Assembly: GCA_963835775.1 (NCBI GenBank)
Contig: CAWIHB010000019.1
Location: 1 to 64,000, forward strand
Direction of reading: 5' to 3'
Source of the DNA: Palsa-504 sp963835775
GTDB taxonomy: Bacteria; Actinomycetota; Actinomycetes; Streptosporangiales; Streptosporangiaceae
Length of the DNA: 64,000 bases
The translations under genes were made by a program, and so were the position numbers. This document shows, in pieces, positions 34,759-43,582 of this stretch. The number at the start of each line of letters is the position of its first letter. Position 1 is the first letter of the stretch. The notes under the pieces were generated by a model. It was not told where the DNA came from. It did not search any database and worked only from the letters and a program-made list of their open reading frames with translations.

Positions 34759-35760
34759 ATGCGCTCGCTCGTCCTGGGCGGCTCGACGTTCGTCGGCCGC
34801 CGCCTCGTGCTCCTGCTGGCCGGGCAAGGCCATGAGGTCAGCGTCCTCAACCGGGGCCGGACCCCCAGCGCGCTGCCGCCGGAGGTCCGCCGGTACGTCG
34901 CCGACCGCACCGACGTCGGCTCCATGCGGTCCGCGCTGGAGAGGACCGAGTGGGACGCCATCTTCGACGTGTCCGGCTTCGTGATGGTGGCGGGCGGCTC
35001 GCCCATCGCCGACCTGCTCGCGCTGTTCGACGGACGCACCGCGGCCTATGTCTTCGTCTCCTCGATCATGGCCTACCGGCCCAGCCCGCTCATGCCGTGG
35101 ACCGAGGACCAGCCCACCTCGGCCGATCCGGTCACCAGCTACGGCGGCTTCAAGGCCTACGCCGAGGCGGAGGTGCGCAACCGCCACGGGCAGACCGGGT
35201 TCCCGGGCAGCATCGCCCGGCCGGCCGCGATCTACGGCCCGGACAACAACATCCTGGACATGGAGACCGCCATGTTCCTGCGGCTGCGGCGCAAGCTGCC
35301 CGTACTGCTGCCGCACGGCGGGCTGGTCACCGGGAACTACGGCCACGTCGACGACCTGTGCGCGCAGCTGCTGGCCATGGCCAGGGACCCGCAGGCCGTC
35401 GCGGGAGAGGTGATCAACACGACCGGGGCCGCCATCACCACGGCGGGCTACGTGCACGCGCTGGCCGAGATCGTCGGGGTAGAGCCCGATATCCACCTGC
35501 TGCCCGACGAGCTGCTGGGCAAGGTGCCCGGCCCGCTGTTCGGCCACCTGTTCGGCGCCCGGCACCACGCAGTGATCTCGACGGAGAAGGCGCGGCGGCT
35601 CGGCCTGCCCGATGAGCGCGGCTTCGTCGAGGGCCATCAGCAGACGTACGAATGGTTCTGCTCGTCGCCGTTCGCCGACGCGCCGGACGCGATGTCCGAC
35701 CCGGTCTGGGGCGCCGGATACGACTTCGCGGCCGAGGCCAGAGCCCTGGCCCGGCTATGA
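34759..35760 (+). CDS. NAD-dependent epimerase/dehydratase
   Basis: 333-aa extended SDR. The N-terminal Rossmann motif is GGSTFVGRRL, then FDVSGF, VSSIMAY, the catalytic YGGFK (YxxxK) and RPAAIYGPDN. ATG 34759 with CCGGAGG upstream. Its stop overlaps the next ATG (ATGA). It acts on a sugar, nucleotide-sugar or similar polyol. Coupling to an aminoglycoside-phosphotransferase-like kinase suggests modification of a hydroxylated small molecule. Confidence 0.9.
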   Translation: MRSLVLGGSTFVGRRLVLLLAGQGHEVSVLNRGRTPSALPPEVRRYVADRTDVGSMRSALERTEWDAIFDVSGFVMVAGGSPIADLLALFDGRTAAYVFVSSIMAYRPSPLMPWTEDQPTSADPVTSYGGFKAYAEAEVRNRHGQTGFPGSIARPAAIYGPDNNILDMETAMFLRLRRKLPVLLPHGGLVTGNYGHVDDLCAQLLAMARDPQAVAGEVINTTGAAITTAGYVHALAEIVGVEPDIHLLPDELLGKVPGPLFGHLFGARHHAVISTEKARRLGLPDERGFVEGHQQTYEWFCSSPFADAPDAMSDPVWGAGYDFAAEARALARL

Positions 35761-37103
35761 CCGTCTTCGTCGAGGACGCGGTCCTGCGCGACGCGCGGCA
35801 GCGCGCGGAGCGGCTGCCGCTCAGCCCCGCGGAACAGCGGCGCTGGCAGGAGGTGGCCGCCTACGCCGCGGCCCGCGGCCCCGACCCGAACCCGGAACGG
35901 GCCGCCGTGCTGCGAGAGCTGCTCAGCCTGCCCGGTGCGGACGACCGGCAGGTGCTGGAGGCGGCAGGCCGCCTGCTCAGCGACGCGGTGACCGGCGGCG
36001 ACACGGTGACCGGCGGCCGGGTGGCGGATGACGCCGGATCTGCCGAACGGGCCAGGCCGGTGTATGCCCTATGCCGGGAGTGGTTCGAGGCGGACGTCAA
36101 GGCGGCGGCTCCGCTGCTCGAGCTGTTCACCGGCCACCACCGGGACCCCGAGGGCGGCCCGCTGCCGCCCGACCCCGAACTGGTGGGCCGGCTCGGCCAG
36201 TGGCTGACCCAGCGGGCCGGACCCGGCGCCCGGCTGGAGGACGCGACGGTCATCGCCGGCGGGTTCAGCCGGCTCATGCTCGATGTGCGCTGGACCGGCG
36301 GGCACGGCGTGGTGCGGATCGAGCAGGACGGCATGTTCGCCACCGAGGGGCGCCGCGAGGCGTCGGTCATGCGGATCCTGCGGGCCCGTGGCTATCCGGT
36401 GCCCGCCATCTTGTGGGAGGAGCCTGATCCTGCCGTCCTGGGCCATCCGTTCTTCGTTATGGACTTCGTCGAGGGCCGCGCGCGGACCGATGACGAGGGC
36501 CTCGACGACGTGCTGCGGGTCCTGGCCCGGCTGTATGGGCTCGGCCAGGCGGCGGTGGACGAGGTCGCGGCCCTCGACGGCATCCCGGCCGGCGGCGAAG
36601 CGGAGCAGGTCATCGAGGCCCAGCTGCGGCACTGGCACGACGTGTACCGGTCCGCTGTCACGTATCCGATTCCGCTGCTCGAGCGGGGCTTCGCCTGGCT
36701 GCGCGCCAACCTGAGGCCCACCGGGCCATCGGTCATCGTGCACGGCGACCCCGGGCCGGGGAACGCGCTGCAGGATGCCACCGGCGTGGCCGCGGTCATC
36801 GACTGGGAGCTGGCCCACGCGGGCGACGCGGCCGAGGACTGGGCCTACCTTGCTCTGATCCGCGGGCGCCGGCTGGGTTCCCCGCAGCAGTGGAAGGGCC
36901 GGATCGCCGCCACCACGGGCGTGGCCTACGACGAGCCGACCTGGCGGGCCTGGGAGGCCTTCAACTCGGTCAAGGGCGCCTGCGTCAACCTGACCGCCCT
37001 GGATGTGTTCCGCCGCACCGCCCGCCCCACCCCCGACCTGCTGGCCATCGGGGTGGCCGTCCACCTGCGCTTCCTGGCCCGGGCCGTGGAGCTAACCAGC
37101 TGA
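35757..37103 (+). CDS. Aminoglycoside phosphotransferase-family kinase
   Basis: 448-aa protein. An N-terminal helical domain (about 1-130) of unknown role is followed by a choline-kinase/APH fold. The Brenner motif is VIVHGDPGPGNAL and the metal-binding motif AVIDWELAHAGDAAEDW. Similar proteins next to acyl-CoA dehydrogenases (ACAD10/11-like) phosphorylate 4-hydroxyacyl-CoA, but here the neighbour is an epimerase. The ATGA overlap with that gene shows coupling. Antibiotic resistance is unlikely from context. Confidence 0.88.
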   Translation: MTVFVEDAVLRDARQRAERLPLSPAEQRRWQEVAAYAAARGPDPNPERAAVLRELLSLPGADDRQVLEAAGRLLSDAVTGGDTVTGGRVADDAGSAERARPVYALCREWFEADVKAAAPLLELFTGHHRDPEGGPLPPDPELVGRLGQWLTQRAGPGARLEDATVIAGGFSRLMLDVRWTGGHGVVRIEQDGMFATEGRREASVMRILRARGYPVPAILWEEPDPAVLGHPFFVMDFVEGRARTDDEGLDDVLRVLARLYGLGQAAVDEVAALDGIPAGGEAEQVIEAQLRHWHDVYRSAVTYPIPLLERGFAWLRANLRPTGPSVIVHGDPGPGNALQDATGVAAVIDWELAHAGDAAEDWAYLALIRGRRLGSPQQWKGRIAATTGVAYDEPTWRAWEAFNSVKGACVNLTALDVFRRTARPTPDLLAIGVAVHLRFLARAVELTS

Positions 37104-37108
37104 GGAAA

Positions 37109-37540
37109 CTAGCCGCCGCGCAGTGAGCGCTCGCGCGACCCGCCGTCGTGGTAGTCCGCCTCGCGGGTGACGGTCAGGCCGTCGAAGATCAGGTACGACA
37201 TGCCCTCGACGGTCCAGCGCCGGCCGACCAGCTCGGGGCCCAGGTTGTCCTGGGTCTGGGTGGCGCTCATCGTCCACAGCATGGCCAGCCCGTCCGGGCG
37301 CGACCAGAAATCCCCGGTCGGCTCCAGCACCAGGTCGGGGTAGCGCTGCCGCCCGTGCCCGAAGTAGGCGCGGATGGCGGGCCAGCCCCGGTGCTCGCCG
37401 CCGATGATGTCGTAGAGCACGCCGTCCTCGGCGAAGTAACGCCGCGGCCCGTCCAGGTCAGGCGCCGACCAGGCGCCGAACAGCGCGGTGGCGACCTCGA
37501 TCCGCCCTGCGGCCAGCGCGGGGTCGCCGTTCGCAGCCAC
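37109..37540 (-). CDS. SnoaL-like (NTF2-fold) protein
   Basis: 143-aa NTF2-fold protein: ATALFGAWSAPDLDGPRRYF, AEDGVLYDIIGGEHRGWPAI, and the paired strands RRWTVEGMSYLIFDG. GTG 37540 begins only 5 bp after the ABC permease stop, so it is the last gene of the ABC transporter operon. It probably isomerises or binds the imported compound. Convergent with the kinase gene. Confidence 0.85.
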   Translation of the reverse strand: MAANGDPALAAGRIEVATALFGAWSAPDLDGPRRYFAEDGVLYDIIGGEHRGWPAIRAYFGHGRQRYPDLVLEPTGDFWSRPDGLAMLWTMSATQTQDNLGPELVGRRWTVEGMSYLIFDGLTVTREADYHDGGSRERSLRGG

Positions 37541-37545
37541 TCGTG

Positions 37546-38568
37546 CTACGCCTTGCGCCGCGTGGCGCGGACCGCCAGGGCCACCGCGATGATCAGGGCG
37601 AGACCGTTGAACAGGTCGTTGATGTAACCGGGCGCGCCGGCCAGCTGCAGCCCCTTCACGCCCGTGGCGAGCAGGAAGATCGCGATGAGCGTACCGAGCA
37701 CGTTCACCCGGCCGGGTATTATCTGCGTCGCGCCCAGGAAGACGGCGGAGAAGGCCGGCAGCAGGTAGGGGACCCCGACGTCCGGGCTCGAGGAGCCGAG
37801 CTCGGCGGCCAGCATGACGCCAGCGAACGCCGCCACCACACCGGAGACCACGAACGCGCCGGTCGTGATGCGGCCGACCCGGATGCCCGCCAGCCGGGCG
37901 GCCTGCGGGTTGCCGCCGACGCTGTACAGGTACCGCCCGACCGGGGTGTACTCCAGCAGCCACCACAGGATAAGGGCGAGGATCACCATGTAGTAGACCG
38001 GCAGCGGCAGGCCGAGGACCTGCTTCTGGCCGATGGCGGTGAAGTGCGGGGAGATGCCGTTGGCCACCTGGAATCCGCCGGTGACCCAGGTCGTGCCGGC
38101 CGACAGGATGCTGCCCATCCCGAGCGTGGCGATAAACGAGTCGACGTGCAGCATGACCACGATGAACGCGTTGACCAGCCCGACCAGCAGCCCGAAGGCC
38201 ACGGCGGCGAAGATGCCCAGGATGAAGCCGTGGCCGTTGGCCTGGAACCAGACGACGATGCAGCACCCCATGCCCAGGGTGCCGCCGATGGACAGGTCGA
38301 ACGCGCCGCAGGCCACCGGCACGATCAGGCCCAGGGCCAGCATGGCCGTGATGGCCTGCGACCCGGCGATGATCCGGAAGTTGGTGGCCGTAAGGAACAG
38401 GCTCGGCACCCACAGCGAGAAGATGAGAATCAGCGCCGCCAACACGTACAACCCGCTGAACCGGTCCAGGCCGAGGGCACCGGTGAGGCTTCGCCGCACC
38501 TTTGCTGACCGGCCGCCTGCGTTGCTTTCGACGTCCGGCTCGACGGGCATCTGCTCGTTGACGGTCAT
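37546..38568 (-). CDS. Sugar ABC transporter permease (RbsC type)
   Basis: 340-aa integral membrane permease of the ribose/xylose/autoinducer-2 family, with about ten TM helices. The family signature VACGAFDLSIGGTLGMG (about 75-91) and the coupling region GRYLYSVGGNPQAARLAGI are present. ATG 38568 has GGAGAAGGG upstream. It follows the ATPase gene by 85 bp on the same strand and, with the divergent lipoprotein, makes a complete importer. It could carry a pentose, polyol or similar compound. Confidence 0.94.
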   Translation of the reverse strand: MTVNEQMPVEPDVESNAGGRSAKVRRSLTGALGLDRFSGLYVLAALILIFSLWVPSLFLTATNFRIIAGSQAITAMLALGLIVPVACGAFDLSIGGTLGMGCCIVVWFQANGHGFILGIFAAVAFGLLVGLVNAFIVVMLHVDSFIATLGMGSILSAGTTWVTGGFQVANGISPHFTAIGQKQVLGLPLPVYYMVILALILWWLLEYTPVGRYLYSVGGNPQAARLAGIRVGRITTGAFVVSGVVAAFAGVMLAAELGSSSPDVGVPYLLPAFSAVFLGATQIIPGRVNVLGTLIAIFLLATGVKGLQLAGAPGYINDLFNGLALIIAVALAVRATRRKA

Positions 38569-38653
38569 CCCGGTTCCCTTCTCCGTACGCCGGATCTGGC
38601 GATCGCGTCCCGGGAGCTCATCGGCTGGCGGGTCCGGCTCGTTGACGGCTCGT

Positions 38654-40162
38654 TCACGCGGCATCGGACCGATCACGGCCGATCGTGGCCGCGGTGATCA
38701 GATCGTGATCCATCCGGCCACCCGCCATCTCCTCGGCGATCTTCCCGCGCCGCAGGACCAGCACCCGGTGGCACAGCCGGACGAGTTCCTCGTGGTCGGT
38801 GGAGATGACGAGCACGGCGGTGCCCTGGGCGGCCGCCTCGTCGACGAGCTTGTGGATATCGGACTTGGCGCCGACGTCCACCCCCTGGGTGGGCTCGTTG
38901 AGGATGAGCACCTTGGGCTCCATCCGCAGCCAGCGGGCCAGCACCACCTTCTGCTGGTTCCCGCCGGACAGATCGGACATGGCGAACTCGCTGTTCCGCG
39001 GCCGCACGTCCAGGCGCTCCAGCCACACCTCGACATCGGAGCGTTCCCGGCCCTTGCGCAGCAGGCCGTTGCGGAAATGCAGGCCGGTTCCGACCACCGT
39101 GATGTTCTCACGCAGGGTCGACGTCATGAACGCCGCGTTGGCATGGCGCTCGGCCGGGACCAGTCCCATGCCCATGGCCATAGCCCGGTCCGGCCGCAGC
39201 CTCGGCACCGCGGTTCCGTTGATCATGACCTCGCCCGCCCGGTCGATGCCGCCGAACAATGCCGTGGCCACCTCGTCGCGCCCGGAGCCGGTGATGCCAG
39301 CGATGCCGACGATCTCGCCGGCGTGCACGGTCATGTCCACGTCGTTGAGCACGTCGCAGCCCAGGCCGCTGACCTGCAGAACGACCTCGCGCCGCTCGGC
39401 GGCCTTGGCGTCGTGGATGACCTGCTCGAGCTGGCGCCCGATGACCAGCTCGATGAGCTGGTCTTCGGACAGCCCCGCCACCGGCCGGGTGATGATGTGC
39501 TTGCCGTCCCGCAGCACCGTGACGCTCTGCGCGAGCCCGAATACCTCGTCGAAGTGGTGGGACACGAACATGACCGCCATGCCGGAGTCCGCCACCCGCC
39601 GGGCCAGCTGGAACAGCCGCTCAGCCTCCGCCGCGGGCAGGTTGGCCGTCGGCTCGTCCAGGATGAGCACCTTGGCCGGGTTCTGCCGGGGCGCCAGCGC
39701 GCGGGCCACCGCGAGCGCCGTGCGCTCGCTCATGGCCAGGCTGCCGGCCTGCCGGCGGACGTCGAATTCGTAGCCGAGTTCCGACAGCGCCGCCCGGGTG
39801 CGCTTGCGCTCCTGGCGCCAGCGGATCCGGCCGCGGAAACTGGGATATCCGACGCCCAGGGCGATGTTGTCCACCGCGTCGAGGTTGTTGACCAGGCCGA
39901 GATCCTGATGGACGAACCGCAGCCCGGCCGCCTCGCTCGCCTCGCCGTGGCCGAGCTGCAGCGACTCGCCGGCCACTTCGGCCGATCCCTCGTCGGGCAC
40001 GTGGAACCCGGCCAGAATCTTGATCAGGGTCGACTTACCCGACCCGTTCTCGCCCACGAGCGCGCGAATCTCACCCGGCTCGAGCGACAGGCTCACGCTG
40101 TCCAGGACGCGAGGGCCGGAAAAGCTCTTCGACATGTTGGTCACGGTGAGCGCGGCCGTCAT
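38654..40162 (-). CDS. Sugar ABC transporter ATP-binding protein (RbsA type)
   Basis: 502-aa protein with two fused nucleotide-binding domains. NBD1 has Walker A GENGSGKST and Walker B VLILDEPTA, but a degenerate signature (LAMSERTALAVARAL). NBD2 has a degenerate Walker A (ITGSGRDE), a good signature LSGGNQQKVVLARWL and ILNEPTQGVDV, with Asn in place of the Walker B Asp. This asymmetry is normal in RbsA-type proteins except that Asn. ATG 40162 follows AGGAGGCAGC. First gene of the minus-strand importer operon. Confidence 0.94.
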   Translation of the reverse strand: MTAALTVTNMSKSFSGPRVLDSVSLSLEPGEIRALVGENGSGKSTLIKILAGFHVPDEGSAEVAGESLQLGHGEASEAAGLRFVHQDLGLVNNLDAVDNIALGVGYPSFRGRIRWRQERKRTRAALSELGYEFDVRRQAGSLAMSERTALAVARALAPRQNPAKVLILDEPTANLPAAEAERLFQLARRVADSGMAVMFVSHHFDEVFGLAQSVTVLRDGKHIITRPVAGLSEDQLIELVIGRQLEQVIHDAKAAERREVVLQVSGLGCDVLNDVDMTVHAGEIVGIAGITGSGRDEVATALFGGIDRAGEVMINGTAVPRLRPDRAMAMGMGLVPAERHANAAFMTSTLRENITVVGTGLHFRNGLLRKGRERSDVEVWLERLDVRPRNSEFAMSDLSGGNQQKVVLARWLRMEPKVLILNEPTQGVDVGAKSDIHKLVDEAAAQGTAVLVISTDHEELVRLCHRVLVLRRGKIAEEMAGGRMDHDLITAATIGRDRSDAA

Positions 40163-40210
40163 GCTGCCTCCTGCGACCTGGGGCGGCGAGTGTAACTCGT
40201 GGCGCGACAT

Positions 40211-40601
40211 GAAACGGGGTTCTAGCTAGAAGTCTCTATCTGGAGCTTAGGCTTCGCCATGTGGTAGCACCAGACCTTGGCTCAAGTGAGGTTTTCTTAC
40301 CGTAGGCGGTACAAAGTTACTGCCCGAGCTCGGCTTGGTCAACGGGTCAGCCTCCGGTTACTGAACGAGGTCGGAACGGCCCGTCCCGTCCAGCCCACGA
40401 TCAGAAAACCCACAGTTGGCGGGCCAATTACCCATGCCTAGGCCGCGCACATAACATCTTTGCTTCGGTGTGAACGGAATGTAGACAGTGAGTGCTCCGG
40501 ACTTCTAGGTTGAGAGTCAACTCAGTAACACATCCTTAACATGACCACAGAAGACCCTCGGTTGCTCGGATTTCCGGGCGCCTGCCCAGAAGGAGGCTCG
40601 C
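40211..40601. promoter_or_regulatory. Divergent promoter region of the ABC importer
   Basis: This 391-bp gap separates the ATPase and lipoprotein genes. It has a perfect 12-bp palindrome TTCTAGCTAGAA (40220-40231) close to the ATPase start and GTTGA-GAG-TCAAC about 90 bp before the lipoprotein start. Composition is less GC-rich than coding DNA. No ORF is supported. Probably a bidirectional regulated promoter (LacI- or GntR-type regulators often bind such sites). Confidence 0.6.
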
Positions 40602-41747
40602 GTGCGGAGAACACTCGCGGCTGTGATCGCGGTTGCCACCTCAGCGCTGGCCATCGCCGCATGCAGCAGCAGTAGCGGTACCAGCACCGCCGGCGGCGGC
40701 ACCAGTGACAGCGCCACCGCCGGTGCCACCAGCGCCGGCATGGCGGCGGCGCAGGCCTACCAGCAGCAGTTCCTGAACACGCCGACCTCGATCGGCATCA
40801 GCACGCCGCTCAAGACCAAGCCCACACCCGGGAAGCTGCTCGTCGGCCTGGACTCCGGCCTGGGCAGCGCCAAGGTCCTCGCCCAGTACTGGGCGCAGGC
40901 CGCCGCGGATATCGGCTGGAAGTACAAGGACCTGATCTCAGGGTCGACGCCGGCCGCCCAGCAGGCGGCCATGAACTCGGCCATCCAGCTGAACCCGGCG
41001 GGCATCCTCACCAGCGGGATCCCCAACTCCACGATCCAGGCGCAGCTCGTCCTGGCCGCGCAGAAGGGCATCTGGGTCAACAGCAGCGCGGACACCAGCT
41101 CGCCGTCCGGCGCCATGTTCGACACCTCGATCGCGAGCCCCGCTCAGCTCGCCCAGTGGGGCAAGATGGTCGCCGCCTACGTGGTCACCCAGTCCAAGGG
41201 CAAGGCCGTCATCCAGGACTTCCAGCTGACCGCCTTCCCGATCCTGCTGGACTTCGACACCGCCTTCGTGGCCGCAGTCAATCAGTGGTGCTCGACCTGC
41301 AAGGTCACCACGAACGCGGTGCCGGCGGCCAGCCTCGGCACCAGCGCCCTGACCAGCCAGGTGACCTCCGTCGTGACCCGGAATCCGGGCACCAACTGGC
41401 TGATCTTCGACCTCGGTGACCTGGAGATCGGCGTCGACGCCGCGGTGAAGGCGGCCGGCCTGACCGGCCTGTCCATCGGCGGCCTGACCGCCGACACCCC
41501 GAACATCGCGGGGCTGAAATCCGGGGCCGAGACCGTCTGGACCGCGTACTCGCTGCCGATCGTCGCCTACCGCCAGGTCGACTCGATGGCCCGCAAGTTC
41601 GAGGGCATGCCGATCCTCAGCGCGGCCCTGCCCACGCAGCTGATCACGCCGCAGAACGTCGGCTCGCTGGTGGTGGACTCGGCGGGCAACTACGTCGGCG
41701 TAGTCAACTACCGCACCGATTTCAAGACGCTCTGGCTCATAGGCTGA
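40602..41747 (+). CDS. Sugar ABC transporter substrate-binding lipoprotein
   Basis: 381-aa extracytoplasmic binding protein. A signal peptide ends in the lipobox LAIAAC with Cys21, followed by a Ser/Thr/Gly linker (about 22-50) and a periplasmic-binding-protein type I fold (KLLVGLDSGLGSAKV onward; NSAIQLNPAGILTSG; WLIFDLGDLEIG). GTG 40602 with AAGGAGG upstream. Divergent from its ATPase and permease genes. A strong hairpin after the stop suggests monocistronic high expression. Ligand unknown; family 4-type (ribose/inositol/AI-2-like). Confidence 0.93.
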   Translation: MRRTLAAVIAVATSALAIAACSSSSGTSTAGGGTSDSATAGATSAGMAAAQAYQQQFLNTPTSIGISTPLKTKPTPGKLLVGLDSGLGSAKVLAQYWAQAAADIGWKYKDLISGSTPAAQQAAMNSAIQLNPAGILTSGIPNSTIQAQLVLAAQKGIWVNSSADTSSPSGAMFDTSIASPAQLAQWGKMVAAYVVTQSKGKAVIQDFQLTAFPILLDFDTAFVAAVNQWCSTCKVTTNAVPAASLGTSALTSQVTSVVTRNPGTNWLIFDLGDLEIGVDAAVKAAGLTGLSIGGLTADTPNIAGLKSGAETVWTAYSLPIVAYRQVDSMARKFEGMPILSAALPTQLITPQNVGSLVVDSAGNYVGVVNYRTDFKTLWLIG

Positions 41748-41769
41748 CGCTGAGCGCCGGTACCGTCAT

Positions 41770-41803
41770 GCGGATGCCGCCCCTGGCCCGGGGCGGCATC
41801 CGC
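41770..41803 (+). terminator. Terminator hairpin after the binding-protein gene
   Basis: Perfect 14-bp stem GCGGATGCCGCCCC / GGGGCGGCATCCGC (41770-41783, 41790-41803) with a 6-nt loop, 22 bp after the stop codon. No T-run follows, as usual in high-GC actinobacteria. Confidence 0.8.
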
Positions 41804-41837
41804 GCGCGGGCGTGACCCTGGTTCGAGGAGCGGTGAC

Positions 41838-42374
41838 ATGGCGGAGGAATCCCTGGCCCGGCGGATCGCTCGCCTGGAGGCCCGGGCCGAGATCGCCGAG
41901 CTGCTGGCCCGGTACGCCTTCCTGATCGACGATCACGAGTTCGAGGCGCTGGGAGAGCTGTTCACGCCGGACGCCCGGTTCGGCTCGCCGGGCAGCACGC
42001 ACGTGGGCCGTGAGGCCATCGTGGCGAACTACCGGGCCCTGGGCGACCTGTACCCCATCACGCTGCACGAGGCCCGCGGCTTCGTGCTGGACTTCCTCGA
42101 CGATGACCACGCCCGGGGCCAGGTGCTCGGCTTCTCCGAGCAGGCGTCCGGCCAGCACACCGTCATCACCTCGTTCCGGTACTCCGATGAGTACGTCCGC
42201 CTGGGCGGGCGGTGGCGGTTCGCCTCCCGTCAGGTGCGGACCCTGTACGCGATGACCCACGCCGAGCTTGCCTCCGGCGGGCTGGCCTGGGACCTGCGCA
42301 AGCGCTGGCCGCACCGGGCGCCGGCCCCCGCCGAGCTCCCGGCTTACCGGCCCGGTGCCGGGAACGACACGTAA
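41838..42374 (+). CDS. SnoaL-like (NTF2-fold) protein
   Basis: 178-aa NTF2-fold protein. ARAEIAELLARYAFLIDDHE and FGSPGSTHVGREAIVANYRA form the front half, and GRWRFASRQVRTLY the back strand. Its N-terminal helix (about 1-20) is highly charged and could be coiled. ATG 41838 has GAGGAGCGG upstream. Separated from the binding-protein gene by a terminator and followed by an unknown 200-aa gene. Likely an isomerase or dehydratase of this catabolic region. Confidence 0.88.
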   Translation: MAEESLARRIARLEARAEIAELLARYAFLIDDHEFEALGELFTPDARFGSPGSTHVGREAIVANYRALGDLYPITLHEARGFVLDFLDDDHARGQVLGFSEQASGQHTVITSFRYSDEYVRLGGRWRFASRQVRTLYAMTHAELASGGLAWDLRKRWPHRAPAPAELPAYRPGAGNDT

Positions 42375-42408
42375 ACCCGCGGGGCTCGCCGCGGATCGGA
42401 GGTGCCTG

Positions 42409-43011
42409 ATGCTGGTCATCGTGATGGAGACCGGATCCCGGCCGGACGGGCGGCTGCGGTGGGCCGGGCGCCGGCACGACGACGACCGGCCGGATGCGAG
42501 CTCAGGCTCCTCGTCGGCCGAGCTGTTCGACGCGGTCTTCCATGCGCTGCACGACGGCGAGCAGGTAGCGCTCGGGTTCGACTGCGCGCTTACCATGCCG
42601 GCTCCGCCCGGCCAGGGCCCGGCATCCGCCCCGGCCGACGCCGACGCGCTGGTAACCCTGGCTGAGCCGGCCGCGGGCCGGCCGGGCCTCGCCGAGCTGG
42701 GGCACCTGCTGGGCGAGCTGGGCACCTGGCGCCCGTGGACGACGGTCAGCACGTCGCTGGCGCGGTGGAAGGCGAACACGTCGATCCTGGTCTGGCAGGC
42801 CGTCCCGGCGCCGGGCTCGGCCGGGGTGGCGGCCGGCGCGGCGGCCGACAGCTTCTTCCGCGAGTTTCCCGCGGCCACCGAGGATGCGACGGACACCGGC
42901 GCCGGGACGGTGCTGAACCTGGCCGCCGCCGCCGCGCGCCGCGCCGGGCTGTTCGTGGATGCGTCCGAGCTGGGCCGGCCGACCGTCTCGATCACCGTGG
43001 CCGGCGGCTGA
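42409..43011 (+). CDS. Hypothetical protein, 200 aa
   Basis: An acidic, Ala-rich soluble protein starting MLVIVMETGSRPDGR behind CGGAGG. The middle (FALGFDCALTMPAP-like, about 60-70; LGELGTWRPWTTVSTSLARW, about 105-125) and a terminal nucleotide-hydrolase-like LFVDASELGRPTVSITVAGG are reminiscent of DUF429/RNase-H-like proteins, but I cannot confirm it. It follows a SnoaL gene by 34 bp and converges on the TIGR03086 gene. Confidence 0.65.
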   Translation: MLVIVMETGSRPDGRLRWAGRRHDDDRPDASSGSSSAELFDAVFHALHDGEQVALGFDCALTMPAPPGQGPASAPADADALVTLAEPAAGRPGLAELGHLLGELGTWRPWTTVSTSLARWKANTSILVWQAVPAPGSAGVAAGAAADSFFREFPAATEDATDTGAGTVLNLAAAAARRAGLFVDASELGRPTVSITVAGG

Positions 43012-43021
43012 CCGGCTCAGC

Positions 43022-43582
43022 TCACGGCACCCGGCCGGTGAACGCGATCAGCCGCTGCAGGGCGGTGGCCCGCGATCCGGCCGGCACCTCGGCGGCGAAG
43101 CTGCGGCCCCGCTTGTCCTCGGTGATCAGGTGCCGCGCCTGGTCCAGCACGTAGCCGGCGATTTGCAGCGGGACGTCGATCTCGCGCCCGGTCGCCCGGG
43201 CGATGTCCCAGCCGTGCACCAGCAGCTCGAGCGGGATGATCTGCACGGCCAGGCTGGCCGGCAGGGTGCTGCGCCCGACCGCGACCTTCCCGTCCAGGCC
43301 GCGCCGCTGCCAGGCCGCCAGCGCCGCCCCGGCGGTGGCCGCCACGTCCCGCTCGAGCGGGCCCGCGGCCGGGGTATCGATCTGCTCGCCGGCCACCGAG
43401 GCCAGCAGCACCATGGACCGCACCACGTGCCGGCCGACCTCGCCGACCGTGTACTCCGCGCACGGCGTCGGACGGGACAGGTCGTCGGCGGTGAGCTGCC
43501 GCAGCACGGCCCGGCAGGCAGGCAGCGTGACCGCGGCGCAGTCGAAGGGGGAGGCGGGCGGCGGGCCGGGGAGCTCACTCAT
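43022..43582 (-). CDS. TIGR03086-family (mycothiol-dependent maleylpyruvate isomerase-like) protein
   Basis: 186-aa four-helix-bundle DinB/MDMPI-like protein. VLRQLTADDLSRPTPCAEYTVGEVGRHVV-type helices (about 27-56) and the LVHGWDIARATG motif, whose His is a metal ligand, are clear. Members are mycothiol-linked transferases, isomerases or metal-binding proteins of actinobacteria. The ATG at 43582 overlaps the end of the dihydrolipoamide dehydrogenase gene by 8 bp, so they are co-translated. Confidence 0.86.
   Translation of the reverse strand: MSELPGPPPASPFDCAAVTLPACRAVLRQLTADDLSRPTPCAEYTVGEVGRHVVRSMVLLASVAGEQIDTPAAGPLERDVAATAGAALAAWQRRGLDGKVAVGRSTLPASLAVQIIPLELLVHGWDIARATGREIDVPLQIAGYVLDQARHLITEDKRGRSFAAEVPAGSRATALQRLIAFTGRVP

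Noticed and set aside
35757..37103. Antibiotic-resistance aminoglycoside phosphotransferase
   Set aside because: The fold fits, but the extra N-terminal domain and coupling to an epimerase in a catabolic operon argue for a metabolic kinase.
37109..38413. Long minus-strand open frame of 434 codons across the ABC permease
   Set aside because: Only its 3' part (37109-37540) matches a protein family; the rest is an Arg/Gly-rich shadow of the permease gene.
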